Shown: positions 9,390 to 18,675, counted from the stretch's first letter. The stretch is DNA of 64,000 nucleotides from Fictibacillus phosphorivorans (GCF_023715845.1 NZ_JAMBOR010000004.1:141430-205429); one strand, 5' to 3'. Program-made: numbers and translations. Notes: generated by a model from the sequence alone, not told the origin.

Positions 9390-11552
9390 ATGAACATGAC
9401 GATACGAAAAAGGGTTCGACTGATGCTTTTTATCAGTTTAGCCGGAATGATAGTAATACTTGCATTTATCGGTTTATTTTTATGGCAGAATACGAAAATG
9501 GAAAGCGATCGAGAAAGCGTGCAAAATGCCTTTCTTTCAAGCAGCAATATTCGAAGTTCCTTTAATGAAGTCCGTAAAATGGAACAAGAATACTTGCGTG
9601 CCCCAAGTACAGACGGCAAACAGAACGTCCTTACTCATATAATAAAGTTACAAAACGAAACAACGAAGTTTGCAAAAGAGACAGGTAACACATCCATCAA
9701 AGGGATCGAAAATGATCTGTCTTCTTATCAAACCTCATTTGAGTCTGCGACAGGTCTAACTAGCCAGCTGAATTCACTAAAACAACTGATGACAGATACT
9801 TCAGATGAGTTTGCTGAAACAGTAAAGACTATGAATGATCAGGAATTGCTCGTAAACTTTTTGCAAATGCAAACATATGAAAAAGATGTTCATATTAAAT
9901 ACGATAGTACTTCCGTAAAGGACTTTAAGGACAGTGCTAGTACATTCGATCAAATGCTGGATAAAAAAGATCTGCCTGAAGACCAGCTTTCAAATTTCAA
10001 ATCAAAACTATTAAAATACACAAATTCTGCAGATTCCATTCAAACCATCACAAAGCGAATTGAAGATGACATAAAAACTTTTGAAAAAATTGCTAGCGTT
10101 GTAGACCAATCAACAGCAGATGCTGAAAAATCCTTACAAAAGGAGAATACAGCTCTTATTGAAAAACAAAAATCGGTTAAATTTTGGCTGACAATCTCTT
10201 TACTAGCTCTTAGTATCATCATTCTTGTTATTTTAGGGGTCATTGGTGTATGGCTTTTACGCTCCATCCAATCATCCATTTCAGTACTTAAGGAAGGGGC
10301 AACCATTATCGGTGAAGGTGACCTCTCTTACCGTGTACAAACTTCTTCTAAAGACGAGATGGCTGACCTTGCTAAAACCTTTAATGGAATGGCAGAAAAG
10401 ATGCAGAAATCGATGAACGAAGTAAAGAACGCTGCTGAAAAGCTTACAGGTTCTTCTCAAAATCTAGCAGCTGTTTCAGAAGAGACAACTGCACAAAGTG
10501 ATGAAGTAACAGAAGCGATCTCCCAGGTTGCAACGGGTGCTCAAAGTCAGGCAGATCACCTTCATGAATGTACGGTTCTTTTATCTGGTGTAACAGAATC
10601 CATTAAAGAAACAGCAACGATTAGTGACAAGATTTCCCTCGATGCACAAAAAGCAGAAAACGAAGGTAAAGCTGGCTCAGAAACCGTACAGCGGCTGAAT
10701 ATGCATTCCGAACAATTCTTAAAACTGGCTCAAAGCTTAATTTCTGAAATCCAAGATGCGTCTAAACAGTCAAAACAAATCAATTCGATCGTAGAAACGA
10801 TTCAAGAAATTGCCGGCAGTACTGATTTACTTGCCTTAAATGCAGCCATTGAATCAGCAAGAGCAGGTGAAGCAGGACGCGGGTTCTCTGTAGTAGCAAG
10901 TGAAGTTAGAAAACTTGCAGAACGATCTAAAAATGAGGCACTGCGTATTCAACAGCTTGTAAAATCAATGACAAACCAGATGGAGCTATTATCAAAAGAA
11001 ACCGTCCGATTTGAGCAATACAGAAACGATCAGCAAGTTTCTGTACAGCAAACAGAACAAGCTTTCACAAGTATTATCCATAATGTTTCTAAAATTAATG
11101 GCAGGATCACTCAAGTCAAAGGCGCGATCGGTCGTGTTGAATCTGCAAATGAAAACTTATCGGAAAAATTGTTCGAGGTAAGCGCCATATCAGAGGAATC
11201 TGTTGCAACAAGTGAACAAGTAAGTGCTTCAAGTGTTCACCAAAAAGAAGCGATCCACCAAGTGAACCTAGCTGCCACCGAATTACAAGAAATTGCACTG
11301 ACACTTCAACAGGAAGTCGATCAATTCCGTTTAAGCGAGGAGCTAATTCCTGAAGAAGAAGTTCAATTTATAGACGAGTATCAAGAAGTTGCAGCGACAA
11401 AAGAAGAGGATGAATATGTCGCAGGTGACTTTTCAAATGAAGTGGCTGTTGAAGAAGCAAGTGAGAACGGAGATGATATTTATTCCCTTTCCATTGAAGA
11501 AGAGGTAACTGAAGAAGAAGACCCTATTCATGATCGTGAAAGCCAAAAGTAA
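9390..11552 (+). CDS. Methyl-accepting chemotaxis protein
   Basis: A 720-residue membrane chemoreceptor. Order: short cytoplasmic N-terminus, membrane span about 10-32, an all-helical extracytoplasmic sensor region of about 235 residues (helical-bundle look, no Cache motifs visible), second span about 268-290, HAMP domain about 291-345, and a long coiled-coil signalling domain. The hairpin tip that contacts CheA/CheW is clear at about 473-513 ([20 protein letters not shown], then [15 protein letters not shown]). A strongly acidic tail of about 60 residues ends the protein. GGGAGG lies 8 bases before the ATG. It stands alone, with no che genes nearby, and its ligand cannot be predicted. Confidence 0.93.
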   Translation: MNMTIRKRVRLMLFISLAGMIVILAFIGLFLWQNTKMESDRESVQNAFLSSSNIRSSFNEVRKMEQEYLRAPSTDGKQNVLTHIIKLQNETTKFAKETGNTSIKGIENDLSSYQTSFESATGLTSQLNSLKQLMTDTSDEFAETVKTMNDQELLVNFLQMQTYEKDVHIKYDSTSVKDFKDSASTFDQMLDKKDLPEDQLSNFKSKLLKYTNSADSIQTITKRIEDDIKTFEKIASVVDQSTADAEKSLQKENTALIEKQKSVKFWLTISLLALSIIILVILGVIGVWLLRSIQSSISVLKEGATIIGEGDLSYRVQTSSKDEMADLAKTFNGMAEKMQKSMNEVKNAAEKLTGSSQNLAAVSEETTAQSDEVTEAISQVATGAQSQADHLHECTVLLSGVTESIKETATISDKISLDAQKAENEGKAGSETVQRLNMHSEQFLKLAQSLISEIQDASKQSKQINSIVETIQEIAGSTDLLALNAAIESARAGEAGRGFSVVASEVRKLAERSKNEALRIQQLVKSMTNQMELLSKETVRFEQYRNDQQVSVQQTEQAFTSIIHNVSKINGRITQVKGAIGRVESANENLSEKLFEVSAISEESVATSEQVSASSVHQKEAIHQVNLAATELQEIALTLQQEVDQFRLSEELIPEEEVQFIDEYQEVAATKEEDEYVAGDFSNEVAVEEASENGDDIYSLSIEEEVTEEEDPIHDRESQK

Positions 11553-11562
11553 ATAATAACGG

Positions 11563-11610
11563 AAGAGGATGATTCAAAAGGAAGAACTTTTGAAATCATC
11601 CTCTTTTTTG
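11563..11610 (+). terminator. Intrinsic terminator of the chemoreceptor gene
   Basis: Long inverted repeat AGAGGATGATT-CAAAA with TTTTGAAATCATCCTCT and a final T run, starting about 10 bases after the stop. Confidence 0.85.
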
Positions 11611-11674
11611 TTTGGAAGATGTGCCGCGTTGTTGAATAATGAAATTCACGGTACGTGTTCTTTTATTTGTTACA

Positions 11675-11799
11675 CGTTCGCTCAGAATTTTTGAGTACCG
11701 CTCAAAAACGCTGAGTTACGCTCAAGATTCTCAAGTTACGCTCAAAACACTCCCCGTTTCGCTCAAAATCCTTCTTTTTCGCTCAAACTACCTCAAAAT
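11675..11799. repeat. Intergenic tandem array, ~20-bp period, core CGCTCA
   Basis: The hexamer CGCTCA recurs at 11679, 11699, 11719, 11739, 11760 and 11780, a period of 20 or 21 bases. Four of the six copies are followed by at least three A. Units are degenerate outside a core like TTACGCTCAAAA. Some neighbouring units form small inverted repeats (TTTTTGAG with CTCAAAAA, 11688-11708). The array lies between the convergent chemoreceptor and mltG genes. The open frame that spans it is an artefact of the repeat. Confidence 0.8.
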
Positions 11800-11852
11800 A
11801 AATCATTCAAACTTAAATTCAGACACGTAGAAGGCCAAATTTCTAATCGAAC

Positions 11853-12878
11853 TTAATAATTCCCGCTTAGTTTCGTATATTTTCGGTGTTCTTTATAGGT
11901 TTTAGCAAAATAATGACTCCATGTGCCGTCCTGTTTAGCAACAAAGTAATAGTAATCATGTTTCTCAGGGTCAGCCGCAGCTCTTAATGAATGAAGATCT
12001 GGACTGGCTATCGGTGCTGGGGGCAAACCGGGATTTTTATAAGTATTGTATGGACTTTTTACCTTTAGATCTTTTCTTTTTAGTACAGCTTTGGGTTTGT
12101 CCAGTAAATACTGAACAGTTGAACAGGATTGCAGTTTTTTCTTGTCCTCGATCCTGTTTACAAAAACACCTGCGATTTTAGGTTTTTCTTTATTTAATAG
12201 AGCCTCTTTTTCAATAATCGAAGCGAGTGTTATCCATTCATAGGGAGTTTGGCCGGTCTTGATTTCAATCGAATTGGTTTTTTCAATAAAACGATCTGTC
12301 ATTTGACGAATTACTTCTTTCGCATCCAGTTGTTTTTCAAAAAAATAGGTATCGGGAAAAAGGAGTCCTTCCATTGCATATTTGGTCCCCTTCTGTACTT
12401 TTTTGTCTTTTAATTGTAAATGTTCCAATTGATCGTCCCTTAAATTATTCCAGGTCTTAGCTGTATTTATAAATTTATCTCTTGAAGTGATTCCATTTTT
12501 ACTTAACCGGTCAGCAATTTCTATTACTGTTATACCTTCAGGAATTACGATCTCTACAGCTTCGGTTTCTTGGTCTAGTGTAGATAGGTCTTTAAATAAA
12601 CTTTTGTAGTCTGACCCTTGTTTTAATGTGTGTTCACCAGCAGTCATGTTAGACTGTTTGCCAGTAATCATTCCATACATAGTGAACATAAATTTATTAC
12701 GAATGAATCCTTCTTTCTCTAACTTCTCGGCAAGCTCTCCTATATCGGCCTTCTCTTTAAGAATAAACGGTTTTTCTGCTTTGCCTTCCACTGGTCTCAT
12801 CTCATAGAAGGACCATAACAAAATGCAGACAAGAAAGACTAGAGAGACTCCTATAATTCCCTTCACCATTTTGTTCAA
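11853..12878 (-). CDS. mltG: Endolytic murein transglycosylase MltG
   Basis: MltG is a membrane-anchored lytic transglycosylase that cuts nascent glycan strands and sets their length. The 341-residue protein has an N-terminal membrane anchor (about 5-26), a LysM-like region with PEGITVIEIADRLSKNGI (about 114-131), and the YceG core with the catalytic glutamate in LASIIEKEA (about 217-225). Other conserved parts are the C-terminal SPYNTYKNPGLPPAPIASP and FVAKQDGTWSHYFAKTYKEH. The start is TTG at 12878 with GAGGCGG 7 bases upstream. It is a single-gene unit convergent with the chemoreceptor. Confidence 0.93.
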   Translation of the reverse strand: MNKMVKGIIGVSLVFLVCILLWSFYEMRPVEGKAEKPFILKEKADIGELAEKLEKEGFIRNKFMFTMYGMITGKQSNMTAGEHTLKQGSDYKSLFKDLSTLDQETEAVEIVIPEGITVIEIADRLSKNGITSRDKFINTAKTWNNLRDDQLEHLQLKDKKVQKGTKYAMEGLLFPDTYFFEKQLDAKEVIRQMTDRFIEKTNSIEIKTGQTPYEWITLASIIEKEALLNKEKPKIAGVFVNRIEDKKKLQSCSTVQYLLDKPKAVLKRKDLKVKSPYNTYKNPGLPPAPIASPDLHSLRAAADPEKHDYYYFVAKQDGTWSHYFAKTYKEHRKYTKLSGNY

Positions 12879-12969
12879 GATTAATCCGCCTCACATTTTT
12901 GTTTCTAATCTGCCCAGATCACTGCAAATCATTCTTATTGTCTGTTTGTGATCTAAAAGTTGAAAATAC

Positions 12970-13003
12970 ACAAAAAAAGAAGCGCCTCTATGAGACACTT
13001 CCT
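12970..13003 (-). terminator. Terminator of the ytoP-DUF84 unit
   Basis: Stem GAAGCGCCTC (about 12979-12988) with GAGACACTTC (12992-13001), using G-U pairs in the minus-strand RNA, then a T run. It overlaps the last codons of the DUF84 gene. Confidence 0.75.
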
Positions 13004-13509
13004 TTATTTCGATAAACATACTGACCTAAAAGGATGGTAGCTATGTGAGAGAACATTTCGCTTCGGGATAAGTGCCCTGCTGTAAATACGCCGATGGCAC
13101 CATCCTTTTTTCTGATTTCTGGATCATTTGTCCATTCTCCCATCAACTGTCCAAGTTCCTTGCCTTGGCGCAACCCTTCAACGATCAAAGGAGGAAGCAA
13201 GATTCTGGCTCCCGCGGCAGTTAAGATAATTCCTTGTTGATCAGCAATTGCTCCCCAATTACTCAAATACATGCCATCTTCCATTTCCATGACGCCACCT
13301 TCGAAACCAAGACCAATGTCAGCACCTTTTTCTACACAATCTTTGGCACGATTGATAGCACCTGTCTTTGTTTCTTCATCTGAAAATGGCTGTGAGGAAA
13401 CAAGGGAATTCGATGAGAAGACAGAGAGCTCTGCTTGCTCAAAATGATGCAAGAAAGCATCTGCAGCTTTTATTTTTGCGGGATTCGATGACCCGATTCC
13501 AATTTTCAT
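12988..13509 (-). CDS. DUF84-family inosine/xanthosine triphosphatase-like NTPase
   Basis: A 173-residue cytosolic protein of the YjjX/DUF84 group. Characterised members hydrolyse non-canonical purine triphosphates (ITP, XTP), cleaning the nucleotide pool. The opening GIGSSNPAKIKA matches the phosphate-binding strand of the ITPase superfamily, followed by SDEETKTGAINRA and GLGFEGGVMEM, which carry the expected acidic metal ligands. AAGGAATG precedes the ATG. It follows ytoP by 14 bases and is co-transcribed with it; the pair recurs in other Bacilli by my recollection. Substrate preference is inferred from the family only. Confidence 0.85.
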   Translation of the reverse strand: MKIGIGSSNPAKIKAADAFLHHFEQAELSVFSSNSLVSSQPFSDEETKTGAINRAKDCVEKGADIGLGFEGGVMEMEDGMYLSNWGAIADQQGIILTAAGARILLPPLIVEGLRQGKELGQLMGEWTNDPEIRKKDGAIGVFTAGHLSRSEMFSHIATILLGQYVYRNKGSVS

Positions 13510-13523
13510 TGCACATTCATTCC

Positions 13524-14597
13524 TTAACTGTTTTCTAAAATGGTTTGTAGCGTGGAAGTATCCGCAGTCTTAATCAAATGAATTAGCAACTCTTTCGCCG
13601 CCGCATAATCATCGACATGAATGATTGAAGCATGCGTATGAATATAACGCGAGCAGATACCAATCACGGCAGATGGTACACCATTACCTGACACGTGAAC
13701 GCTTCCGGCGTCTGTCCCGCCTTGCGAAATAAAATACTGATATGGAATTTTATTTGATTCAGCGGTATCTAAAATAAATTCTTTCATTCCTCTATGTGTA
13801 ACCATGGTTCGATCTAGAATTCGTAATAACGCCCCTTTTCCAAGTTGGCCGAATTCACTTTTATCACCCATCATGTCATTCGCAGGGCTCGCATCAAGTG
13901 CAAAGAATAAGTCTGGCTGAATGAGGTTGGCAGCAGTCTTTGACCCCCTGAGTCCTACCTCTTCCTGAACGGTTGCACCGCTATAAAGTTCGTTCGGAAG
14001 AGTTTCATCTTTAAGTTCTTTTAAGAGTTCAATCGCTAGGCCCACACCATAGCGGTTATCCCAAGCTTTGGCCAAAATCTTTTTAGGATTCGCCATCGGA
14101 TTGAATGGACAGATTGGAACAATTTGCTGACCGGGTCTTACTCCCATGTTATACGCATCTTTGTCATCATCTGCTCCAATATCAATATACATATGCTTAA
14201 TGCCAACCGGTCGATTGCGCTGATCGTCAGAAAGAAGATGCGGAGGTGTTGAGCCGATGACCCCCGTGATCACTTCTCCAGAGTCTGTGTATACGTTCAC
14301 TCGTTGAGCCAGTAAAACTTGGCTCCACCAGCCTCCGAGTTCCTGAAACTTCAGCATTCCATTCTTTGTGATCTTTGTAACCATAAAGCCCACTTCGTCC
14401 ATATGGCCAGCAACCATGATTTTAGGTCCACCGTTTCCCTTTTTAACACCGAAAATACTCCCTAGTCCATCTTGAATGATTTCGTCTGAAAATGGTTCGA
14501 TCTCCTGACGGACAAACTTGCGAAGATCTCTTTCGAATCCTGGTGCAGCAGGCATCTCGGTCAACGTTTTAAACAATGCGAGTGTTTCTTTATTCAT
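13524..14597 (-). CDS. ytoP: M42-family aminopeptidase (YtoP)
   Basis: A 357-residue M42 metallopeptidase (glutamyl aminopeptidase / endoglucanase M group), a cytosolic self-compartmentalising aminopeptidase. Metal ligands are visible in [12 protein letters not shown] (about 63-74), in AWDNRYG, in the catalytic VQEEVGLRG (about 211-219), in FALDAS and in the C-terminal [15 protein letters not shown] lies about 9 bases before the ATG, but this site is inside a long inverted repeat that may mask it. It is followed at 14 bases by the DUF84 NTPase gene. Confidence 0.92.
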   Translation of the reverse strand: MNKETLALFKTLTEMPAAPGFERDLRKFVRQEIEPFSDEIIQDGLGSIFGVKKGNGGPKIMVAGHMDEVGFMVTKITKNGMLKFQELGGWWSQVLLAQRVNVYTDSGEVITGVIGSTPPHLLSDDQRNRPVGIKHMYIDIGADDDKDAYNMGVRPGQQIVPICPFNPMANPKKILAKAWDNRYGVGLAIELLKELKDETLPNELYSGATVQEEVGLRGSKTAANLIQPDLFFALDASPANDMMGDKSEFGQLGKGALLRILDRTMVTHRGMKEFILDTAESNKIPYQYFISQGGTDAGSVHVSGNGVPSAVIGICSRYIHTHASIIHVDDYAAAKELLIHLIKTADTSTLQTILENS

Positions 14598-14606
14598 AAC
14601 AAAAAC

Positions 14607-14663
14607 AACCCCTTCTCGTTAATCCTATGTACTCATTTATTGTACACCTTAACTGAAGGGGTT
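14607..14663 (-). promoter_or_regulatory. Long-loop inverted repeat: queC terminator and/or mask over the ytoP ribosome-binding site
   Basis: AACCCCTTC (14607-14615) pairs perfectly with GAAGGGGTT (14655-14663), and short TTAA/TTAA arms extend the stem. On the minus strand the second arm contains the ytoP Shine-Dalgarno (GAAGGGG) and is followed by GTTTTTGTT. The hairpin can therefore serve as the terminator of queDEC and also hide the ytoP start. The loop contains TACAAT, a possible -10 for ytoP. Confidence 0.55.
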
Positions 14664-14684
14664 ATCTAGATTTATGACCTTTGT

Positions 14685-15356
14685 TTAGTTTTCATATGCG
14701 ATTGGATCAACAGAACCGGCTTCTTTAAATCCTTTAAGCCGTAGCTGACAACTGTCACATTTACCGCATGCTGTTTCTTTTCCGTTATAGCAAGAAGTTG
14801 TTAGTCCGTACGGAACATCAAGTGATAATCCAACTTCAATCGTTTCCTTTTTCGAAAGATTGATCAAAGGGGTTTTCACAAGGATGTTCTGTCCGGTAAC
14901 CCCGGCTTTCGTTGCTAAGTTAATCGTCTCTTCCATGCTCTGAATAAACTCAGGCCGGCAGTCTGGGTACCCACTATAATCAACTGCAGAGACTCCTGTA
15001 AAAACAGCTGTTGCACCTATTACTTCTGCATAAGCACTTGCTAATGCAAGGAATATCATATTTCGGGCAGGCACATAGGTAACGGGGATACCCTCTTCAG
15101 CCTCGGTTGGTACATCTACTGTTTCATCAGTTAAAGCACTTCCACCTATATCTTTTAAGAATGTAAGGTCTACAATTCTATGATCAGTAACTCCATAGAT
15201 TTTCCCTACTTCAACAGCTTGTTCTACTTCACGATTGTGACGCTGTCCATAATGAAAGGTAATAGGGTAAAGATCATAGCCTTCCGCTTTCGCAATGCCC
15301 ATGCATGTTGTGCTATCTAATCCTCCGCTAAGGACAATCACTGCCTTTTTACTCAT
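14685..15356 (-). CDS. queC: 7-cyano-7-deazaguanine synthase
   Basis: QueC converts 7-carboxy-7-deazaguanine to preQ0 using ATP and ammonia. The 223-residue protein shows the PP-loop VLSGGLDSTTC (about 8-18) and a C-terminal zinc site made of the cysteines in SCYNGKETACGKCDSC (about 188-203). GAGAGGGG precedes the ATG, which is 4 bases after the queE stop. It is the last gene of queD-queE-queC, controlled by the preQ1 riboswitch upstream of queD; the product feeds queF at 7.4 kb. Confidence 0.96.
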   Translation of the reverse strand: MSKKAVIVLSGGLDSTTCMGIAKAEGYDLYPITFHYGQRHNREVEQAVEVGKIYGVTDHRIVDLTFLKDIGGSALTDETVDVPTEAEEGIPVTYVPARNMIFLALASAYAEVIGATAVFTGVSAVDYSGYPDCRPEFIQSMEETINLATKAGVTGQNILVKTPLINLSKKETIEVGLSLDVPYGLTTSCYNGKETACGKCDSCQLRLKGFKEAGSVDPIAYEN

Positions 15357-15360
15357 GAAA

Positions 15361-16089
15361 TTAAACCCCTCTCTCTTCTGGGTGCCAGATTACTTTATGA
15401 AGCTGCAAGCTAAGTTTCGCATTCGGCAAATGACTTTGTAATAACAACTCCACTAGTCTTCTTGGGGGCATACTTTCCCAAACAGGACTTACACAAATTT
15501 GCCCTTTTCGATAATGTTCTGTCACCACTTGCTGTGTGATTTCAAAATCTTCTTCAGATCCGATCACGAATTTTATTTCATCCTGGTTTTGAAGTTCCTT
15601 AAAGTTGTCCAAATTCATTTTTTCCATCTCTCCGGAGGCAGGAAGCTTATAATCCATTACAAACCTCATTTTCCTTTGAAGTTCTGGGTGAGAATTACGA
15701 AGGTTCTCAAAAGGTTCGAGATCTATGGCACCATTAGTTTCGATATGAATATCTACGATGTGATCTAGATCAGCCATGGCCATGAGCAAGGCTGCGGACT
15801 TTTCTCGATGAATCAGCGGTTCTCCTCCAGTGAAACAAATTCGGGTAGACCGAAATGACCTTATCTTTGAGATGATTTCATCAATGGTTGCTTCAAATTC
15901 AGGTTTTGCAGGTGCATAGCTGTATGCCGTGTCGCACCATGTACAGCGAAGGTTGCAATGGAAAACTCTCACAAAAACAGTGGGATAACCTGCTTGAAGT
16001 CCTTCACCTTCAACCGTTTCAAAAATTTCAACCATCGGTAGTTTCCAATGATTCCAGATGTCTTTAGATGGCAAAACAAATGAACTCAT
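15361..16089 (-). CDS. queE: 7-carboxy-7-deazaguanine synthase, radical SAM
   Basis: QueE rearranges 6-carboxy-tetrahydropterin to 7-carboxy-7-deazaguanine. The radical SAM cluster motif is CNLRCTWC (C-x3-C-x2-C), followed by CFTGGEPL. The N-terminal EIFETVEGEGLQAGYPTVFVR is typical of QueE, and the C-terminus LSLQLHKVIWHPEERGV matches the family's end. I place the start at 16089, whose ATG overlaps the queD stop (ATGA), implying translational coupling; an in-frame ATG at 16104 is possible. It is the middle gene of queDEC. Confidence 0.94.
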   Translation of the reverse strand: MSSFVLPSKDIWNHWKLPMVEIFETVEGEGLQAGYPTVFVRVFHCNLRCTWCDTAYSYAPAKPEFEATIDEIISKIRSFRSTRICFTGGEPLIHREKSAALLMAMADLDHIVDIHIETNGAIDLEPFENLRNSHPELQRKMRFVMDYKLPASGEMEKMNLDNFKELQNQDEIKFVIGSEEDFEITQQVVTEHYRKGQICVSPVWESMPPRRLVELLLQSHLPNAKLSLQLHKVIWHPEERGV

Positions 16090-16559
16090 TCTCCCACCAT
16101 CCATTCTCTTTTTAAAACAGCATAACTTGTTGGTGTTTCATACAGTTTTAATTCTTCAATACGGTGTCCTTGTTCAGACAAACCTCTTTCATTTAGTTCT
16201 TCTTCAATCTGTTCCCAGATCCAAACAATCATATTTTCAGCCGTTGTATTCATAGGCGGGAGCACTTCGTTTAAATAGCGATGATCAAGTTTTACATCTA
16301 TTGATTTTTTAAATATTTCTTTCACTTCTCCAAAATCTACGGCTATCCCGATCTCATTTACATACCCGCTCATCGTAATGACCAGTTTATAGGTATGGCC
16401 GTGAAGGTTCTTGCATTTCCCCTCATAACAGTGAAGATGGTGAGCTGCGTCAAACGTAAATTCTTTGCATACAGCAACACGCTTATTGTGGTATTTTAAT
16501 TGCTCACGCTTTATATCACGATCAAGCATTTGTACATCTTTTGGAATTTTAAATGTCAT
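16086..16559 (-). CDS. queD: 6-carboxy-5,6,7,8-tetrahydropterin synthase
   Basis: QueD makes 6-carboxy-tetrahydropterin from dihydroneopterin triphosphate, the first committed queuosine step. Zinc-binding histidines are visible in FDAAHHLHCYEGKCKNLHGHTYKL, where the Cys of CKNLHGH is the likely catalytic thiol; DHRYLN and a Glu near the C-terminus (ELKLYETP) complete the site. I chose the ATG at 16559 (157 residues) because AAAGGATGG lies just upstream and the longer frame would run into the riboswitch terminator. First gene of the queDEC operon. Confidence 0.94.
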   Translation of the reverse strand: MTFKIPKDVQMLDRDIKREQLKYHNKRVAVCKEFTFDAAHHLHCYEGKCKNLHGHTYKLVITMSGYVNEIGIAVDFGEVKEIFKKSIDVKLDHRYLNEVLPPMNTTAENMIVWIWEQIEEELNERGLSEQGHRIEELKLYETPTSYAVLKREWMVGE

Positions 16560-16592
16560 TCCAGTCCATCCTTTCAATGGAGAGCACGAAAA

Positions 16593-16618
16593 CAAAAAAA
16601 TCTCTGCACATGCAGAGA
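16593..16618 (-). terminator. Riboswitch-controlled intrinsic terminator before queD
   Basis: Perfect 8-bp stem TCTCTGCA (16601-16608) with TGCAGAGA (16611-16618), then seven to eight T on the minus strand. It lies between the preQ1 aptamer and the queD start and is the attenuator of the switch. Confidence 0.85.
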
Positions 16619-16640
16619 GTGTGTAAATCATTCTTCACGC

Positions 16641-16684
16641 TCCCTAGTTTTGTTTTAGGAGGGGTGGGAATCTCGAACCCTCCA
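16641..16684 (-). ncRNA. preQ1-I riboswitch aptamer upstream of queDEC
   Basis: The minus strand reads GGAGGG, then TTCGAG-ATTC, CCACCCCTCC and an A-rich tail TAAAACAAAACTAGG. This matches the class-I preQ1 consensus: a short stem, a loop whose CCC pairs with preQ1, and an A-rich tail that forms a pseudoknot. It lies about 80 bases before queD and is followed by a strong terminator, so preQ1 binding should stop transcription of queDEC. Confidence 0.9.
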
Positions 16685-16790
16685 TCTGTATCAAGAGTAT
16701 CTTAACAAAAACAGAGAAGAAAAAGAAGGCTTTTCTTTGTTATACTAACAAATAGGAGAAATGAAACTCTACATAAGGTGGTTATTGAAT

Positions 16791-17099
16791 ATGAACTGGA
16801 GAAACCTGATTTTTGCTGGACTATGCGGGGCTGCAGTAGGATATGCAGTTACGAAAAAACAAACAGAGTGGCTTTCACCGGAAAAAGCGTTAAAAATGTT
16901 AAAAACAAAAGCAAATGAAACCTACAACATTTCAGGCTCATGGATTTTAGTAAACCGGGAGAGTGCTTCTGTCTTTGGTCTTCCCTACACAGTCTATAAA
17001 GGTGGTTTTTCTGATTCCAGTTATGGTAATGCCCCTGTGCATTATGAATTTTTAATCGATGCTAAAACAGGAACCCTGCTTCAGCTGGAAGAAAAATAA
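16791..17099 (+). CDS. Small PepSY-like protein with N-terminal membrane helix (YtzB-like)
   Basis: A 102-residue protein whose first ~25 residues form a membrane anchor or signal (LIFAGLCGAAVGYAVTK), followed by an exported domain. LSPEKALKMLKTKA and the end HYEFLIDAKTGTLLQLEE resemble the PepSY fold, found in protease-inhibitory or protease-associated domains. Start at 16791 is supported by AAGGTGG 9 bases upstream; an in-frame ATG at 16761 has AGGAG only 2 bases away. It is divergent from queDEC. In B. subtilis a similar small gene, ytzB, lies close to ytoP. Function unknown. Confidence 0.7.
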   Translation: MNWRNLIFAGLCGAAVGYAVTKKQTEWLSPEKALKMLKTKANETYNISGSWILVNRESASVFGLPYTVYKGGFSDSSYGNAPVHYEFLIDAKTGTLLQLEEK

Positions 17100-17100
17100 A

Positions 17101-17147
17101 AAACAAGCCCCGCATTGGCTTTTTCAGCTAATGTGGGGCTTTGTTTT
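17101..17147. terminator. Bidirectional terminator
   Basis: Long near-perfect stem AAGCCCCGCATTGGCT with AGCTAATGTGGGGCTT, flanked by A and T runs, between two convergent genes. Confidence 0.85.
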
Positions 17148-17682
17148 AACGATATAGGCTGTCTTGATTAAAAAGGTTGTTTTCAATCTTGAATTTTGTA
17201 GTAAGGTACTGACGCTTTTCCCAAACAGTCAAAATAAATAGTGGTACTAGAATTAAGACAAACAATAAAGCTGTAACCACGATAACATCCATATGAGTTC
17301 CTAGATCAGACTCATGTTTCTTTTTATATTCTTCGATCTTATCGTTCGCTTTTGCAACTGCACCTTCAGCTATTAATTCATTTTTGTCAGCATCATAATA
17401 CACAACTTCAGTATGATCGAAGTAAAAAATATTATCTCTGACTGTGTCATAGTTAGCAACCGCAACAGTTACTTCAGAAGCATCTAACTCAGAGTCTTCA
17501 TTAGGAAAAGATTGCACATCAGTAAGTGTTAGAGAACCTTTTTTGTAGTCTTTGTGCTCACTTTTAATTCCTTTTTCAATGGTTTTCTTCATTTCATCAG
17601 TTGCTGTATCTGCAGATGCGAAAGATCCGAATGATAGAAACAGCGCAAAAACGGTAAAGATGGCAATTAACTGCTTTTTCAT
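17146..17682 (-). CDS. Secreted or membrane protein with C-terminal anchor, function unknown
   Basis: A 178-residue protein with a clear signal peptide (residues 1-24, ending near SFASA-DT), an extracytoplasmic domain of about 105 residues, one transmembrane helix (about 130-150, VIVVTALLFVLILVPLFIL) and a short basic cytoplasmic tail. The outer domain has many Lys, Asp and Glu residues and no catalytic motif that I recognise. AAAGGGG precedes the ATG. It is a single gene, convergent with the PepSY-like gene. Confidence 0.8.
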   Translation of the reverse strand: MKKQLIAIFTVFALFLSFGSFASADTATDEMKKTIEKGIKSEHKDYKKGSLTLTDVQSFPNEDSELDASEVTVAVANYDTVRDNIFYFDHTEVVYYDADKNELIAEGAVAKANDKIEEYKKKHESDLGTHMDVIVVTALLFVLILVPLFILTVWEKRQYLTTKFKIENNLFNQDSLYR

Positions 17683-17808
17683 TTTTTAATCCCCTTTCAA
17701 TTCACCTCTAGAATCATTAAAGAAATAGATCATTTCATACCTTTCATATTTTAACATATCCTGTCGATTTCTACATTCACTTTAAAATGGAAACTCTATG
17801 ACTTTTTT

Positions 17809-18675
17809 TCACATTTTCGGAGAACGTGGTATTCTTTCCACTAAGTTTCCGTCTTTGTCCCACTTTACAGCTCTGTAAATGCAGTCATGGTAGAAGAAAT
17901 ACCACGTATCAGGCTTGATCCACTGTTGCTTCGCGAAGATCGATGTCATGGGATAATCATCATAGGCTAAAACCCAAAGTGGGTTATGGTGAGCGTGTGT
18001 TGGCATGATATCACCTAAATGATAGATCTTTTCGCTGCCTACAGTTAGCTCAATAATCGAATGACCGTCACTATGGCCACCAGTATGGATCATCTTAATT
18101 CCTTTTATCGGTTCGATCTCTTTTTCAAAAGTTTTCACTTGGTGCTCAATCGGCTCCCAATTTTCACGCCAATATGTATTTTGTGAACGAATATTAGGGT
18201 CTTTCAATTCTTCCCACTCTGTTTTCGAGGTGTAGATGACAGCGTTTTCGAAAACGGGTACCAATTTCCCTTCTTCCCATTTAGATAGTCCGCAGGCATG
18301 GTCAAAATGCATATGAGTCATCAGGACGATATCGATATCAGCCGGCGTTAGTCCTTCTTTTTCCAGACTCTTTTCAATAACTGACTCTTCCGTAACACCA
18401 TAGTTTCTTAACTGTTTATCCGATAATTTTCCGGATCCGATTCCAGACTCAACTAAGATATTTTTACCCTCAAAGCCTTGTATAAGAATCGGCTCTGTTC
18501 TTAACTCAATCTGATTTTTTTCATTAACAGGGTATCTTCTTTCCCACAAAGGTTTTGGAACAACACCGAACATAGCTCCACCATCCATATGTGTTACTCC
18601 GCCGTCAAGCCAAGTTAATGCAATCTCTCCGATTTCCCACTGGTCCATATCAATCATTGTCTCCTTTCTCTTCAC
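17809..18675 (-). CDS. ytnP: Metallo-beta-lactamase-fold hydrolase, YtnP lactonase family
   Basis: A 288-residue MBL-fold enzyme. The metal motif [11 protein letters not shown] (HxHxDH) is at about 118-128, with further ligands in [10 protein letters not shown] (about 196-205) and [12 protein letters not shown]. The opening [21 protein letters not shown] matches B. subtilis YtnP, reported as a quorum-quenching lactonase acting on Streptomyces and acyl-homoserine lactone signals. The exact start among the first Met codons (18675 or a few codons later) is uncertain. It follows trmB on the same strand, past a weak terminator, as in B. subtilis. Confidence 0.9.
   Translation of the reverse strand: MKRKETMIDMDQWEIGEIALTWLDGGVTHMDGGAMFGVVPKPLWERRYPVNEKNQIELRTEPILIQGFEGKNILVESGIGSGKLSDKQLRNYGVTEESVIEKSLEKEGLTPADIDIVLMTHMHFDHACGLSKWEEGKLVPVFENAVIYTSKTEWEELKDPNIRSQNTYWRENWEPIEHQVKTFEKEIEPIKGIKMIHTGGHSDGHSIIELTVGSEKIYHLGDIMPTHAHHNPLWVLAYDDYPMTSIFAKQQWIKPDTWYFFYHDCIYRAVKWDKDGNLVERIPRSPKM

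Noticed and set aside
11639..11830. 63-codon plus-strand ORF across the CGCTCA array
   Set aside because: The repeat period is not a multiple of three, there is no ribosome-binding site, and the peptide resembles nothing; it is repeat-derived.
16560..16631. N-terminal extension of queD
   Set aside because: It would be translated from the riboswitch terminator hairpin; the ATG at 16559 has a good site.
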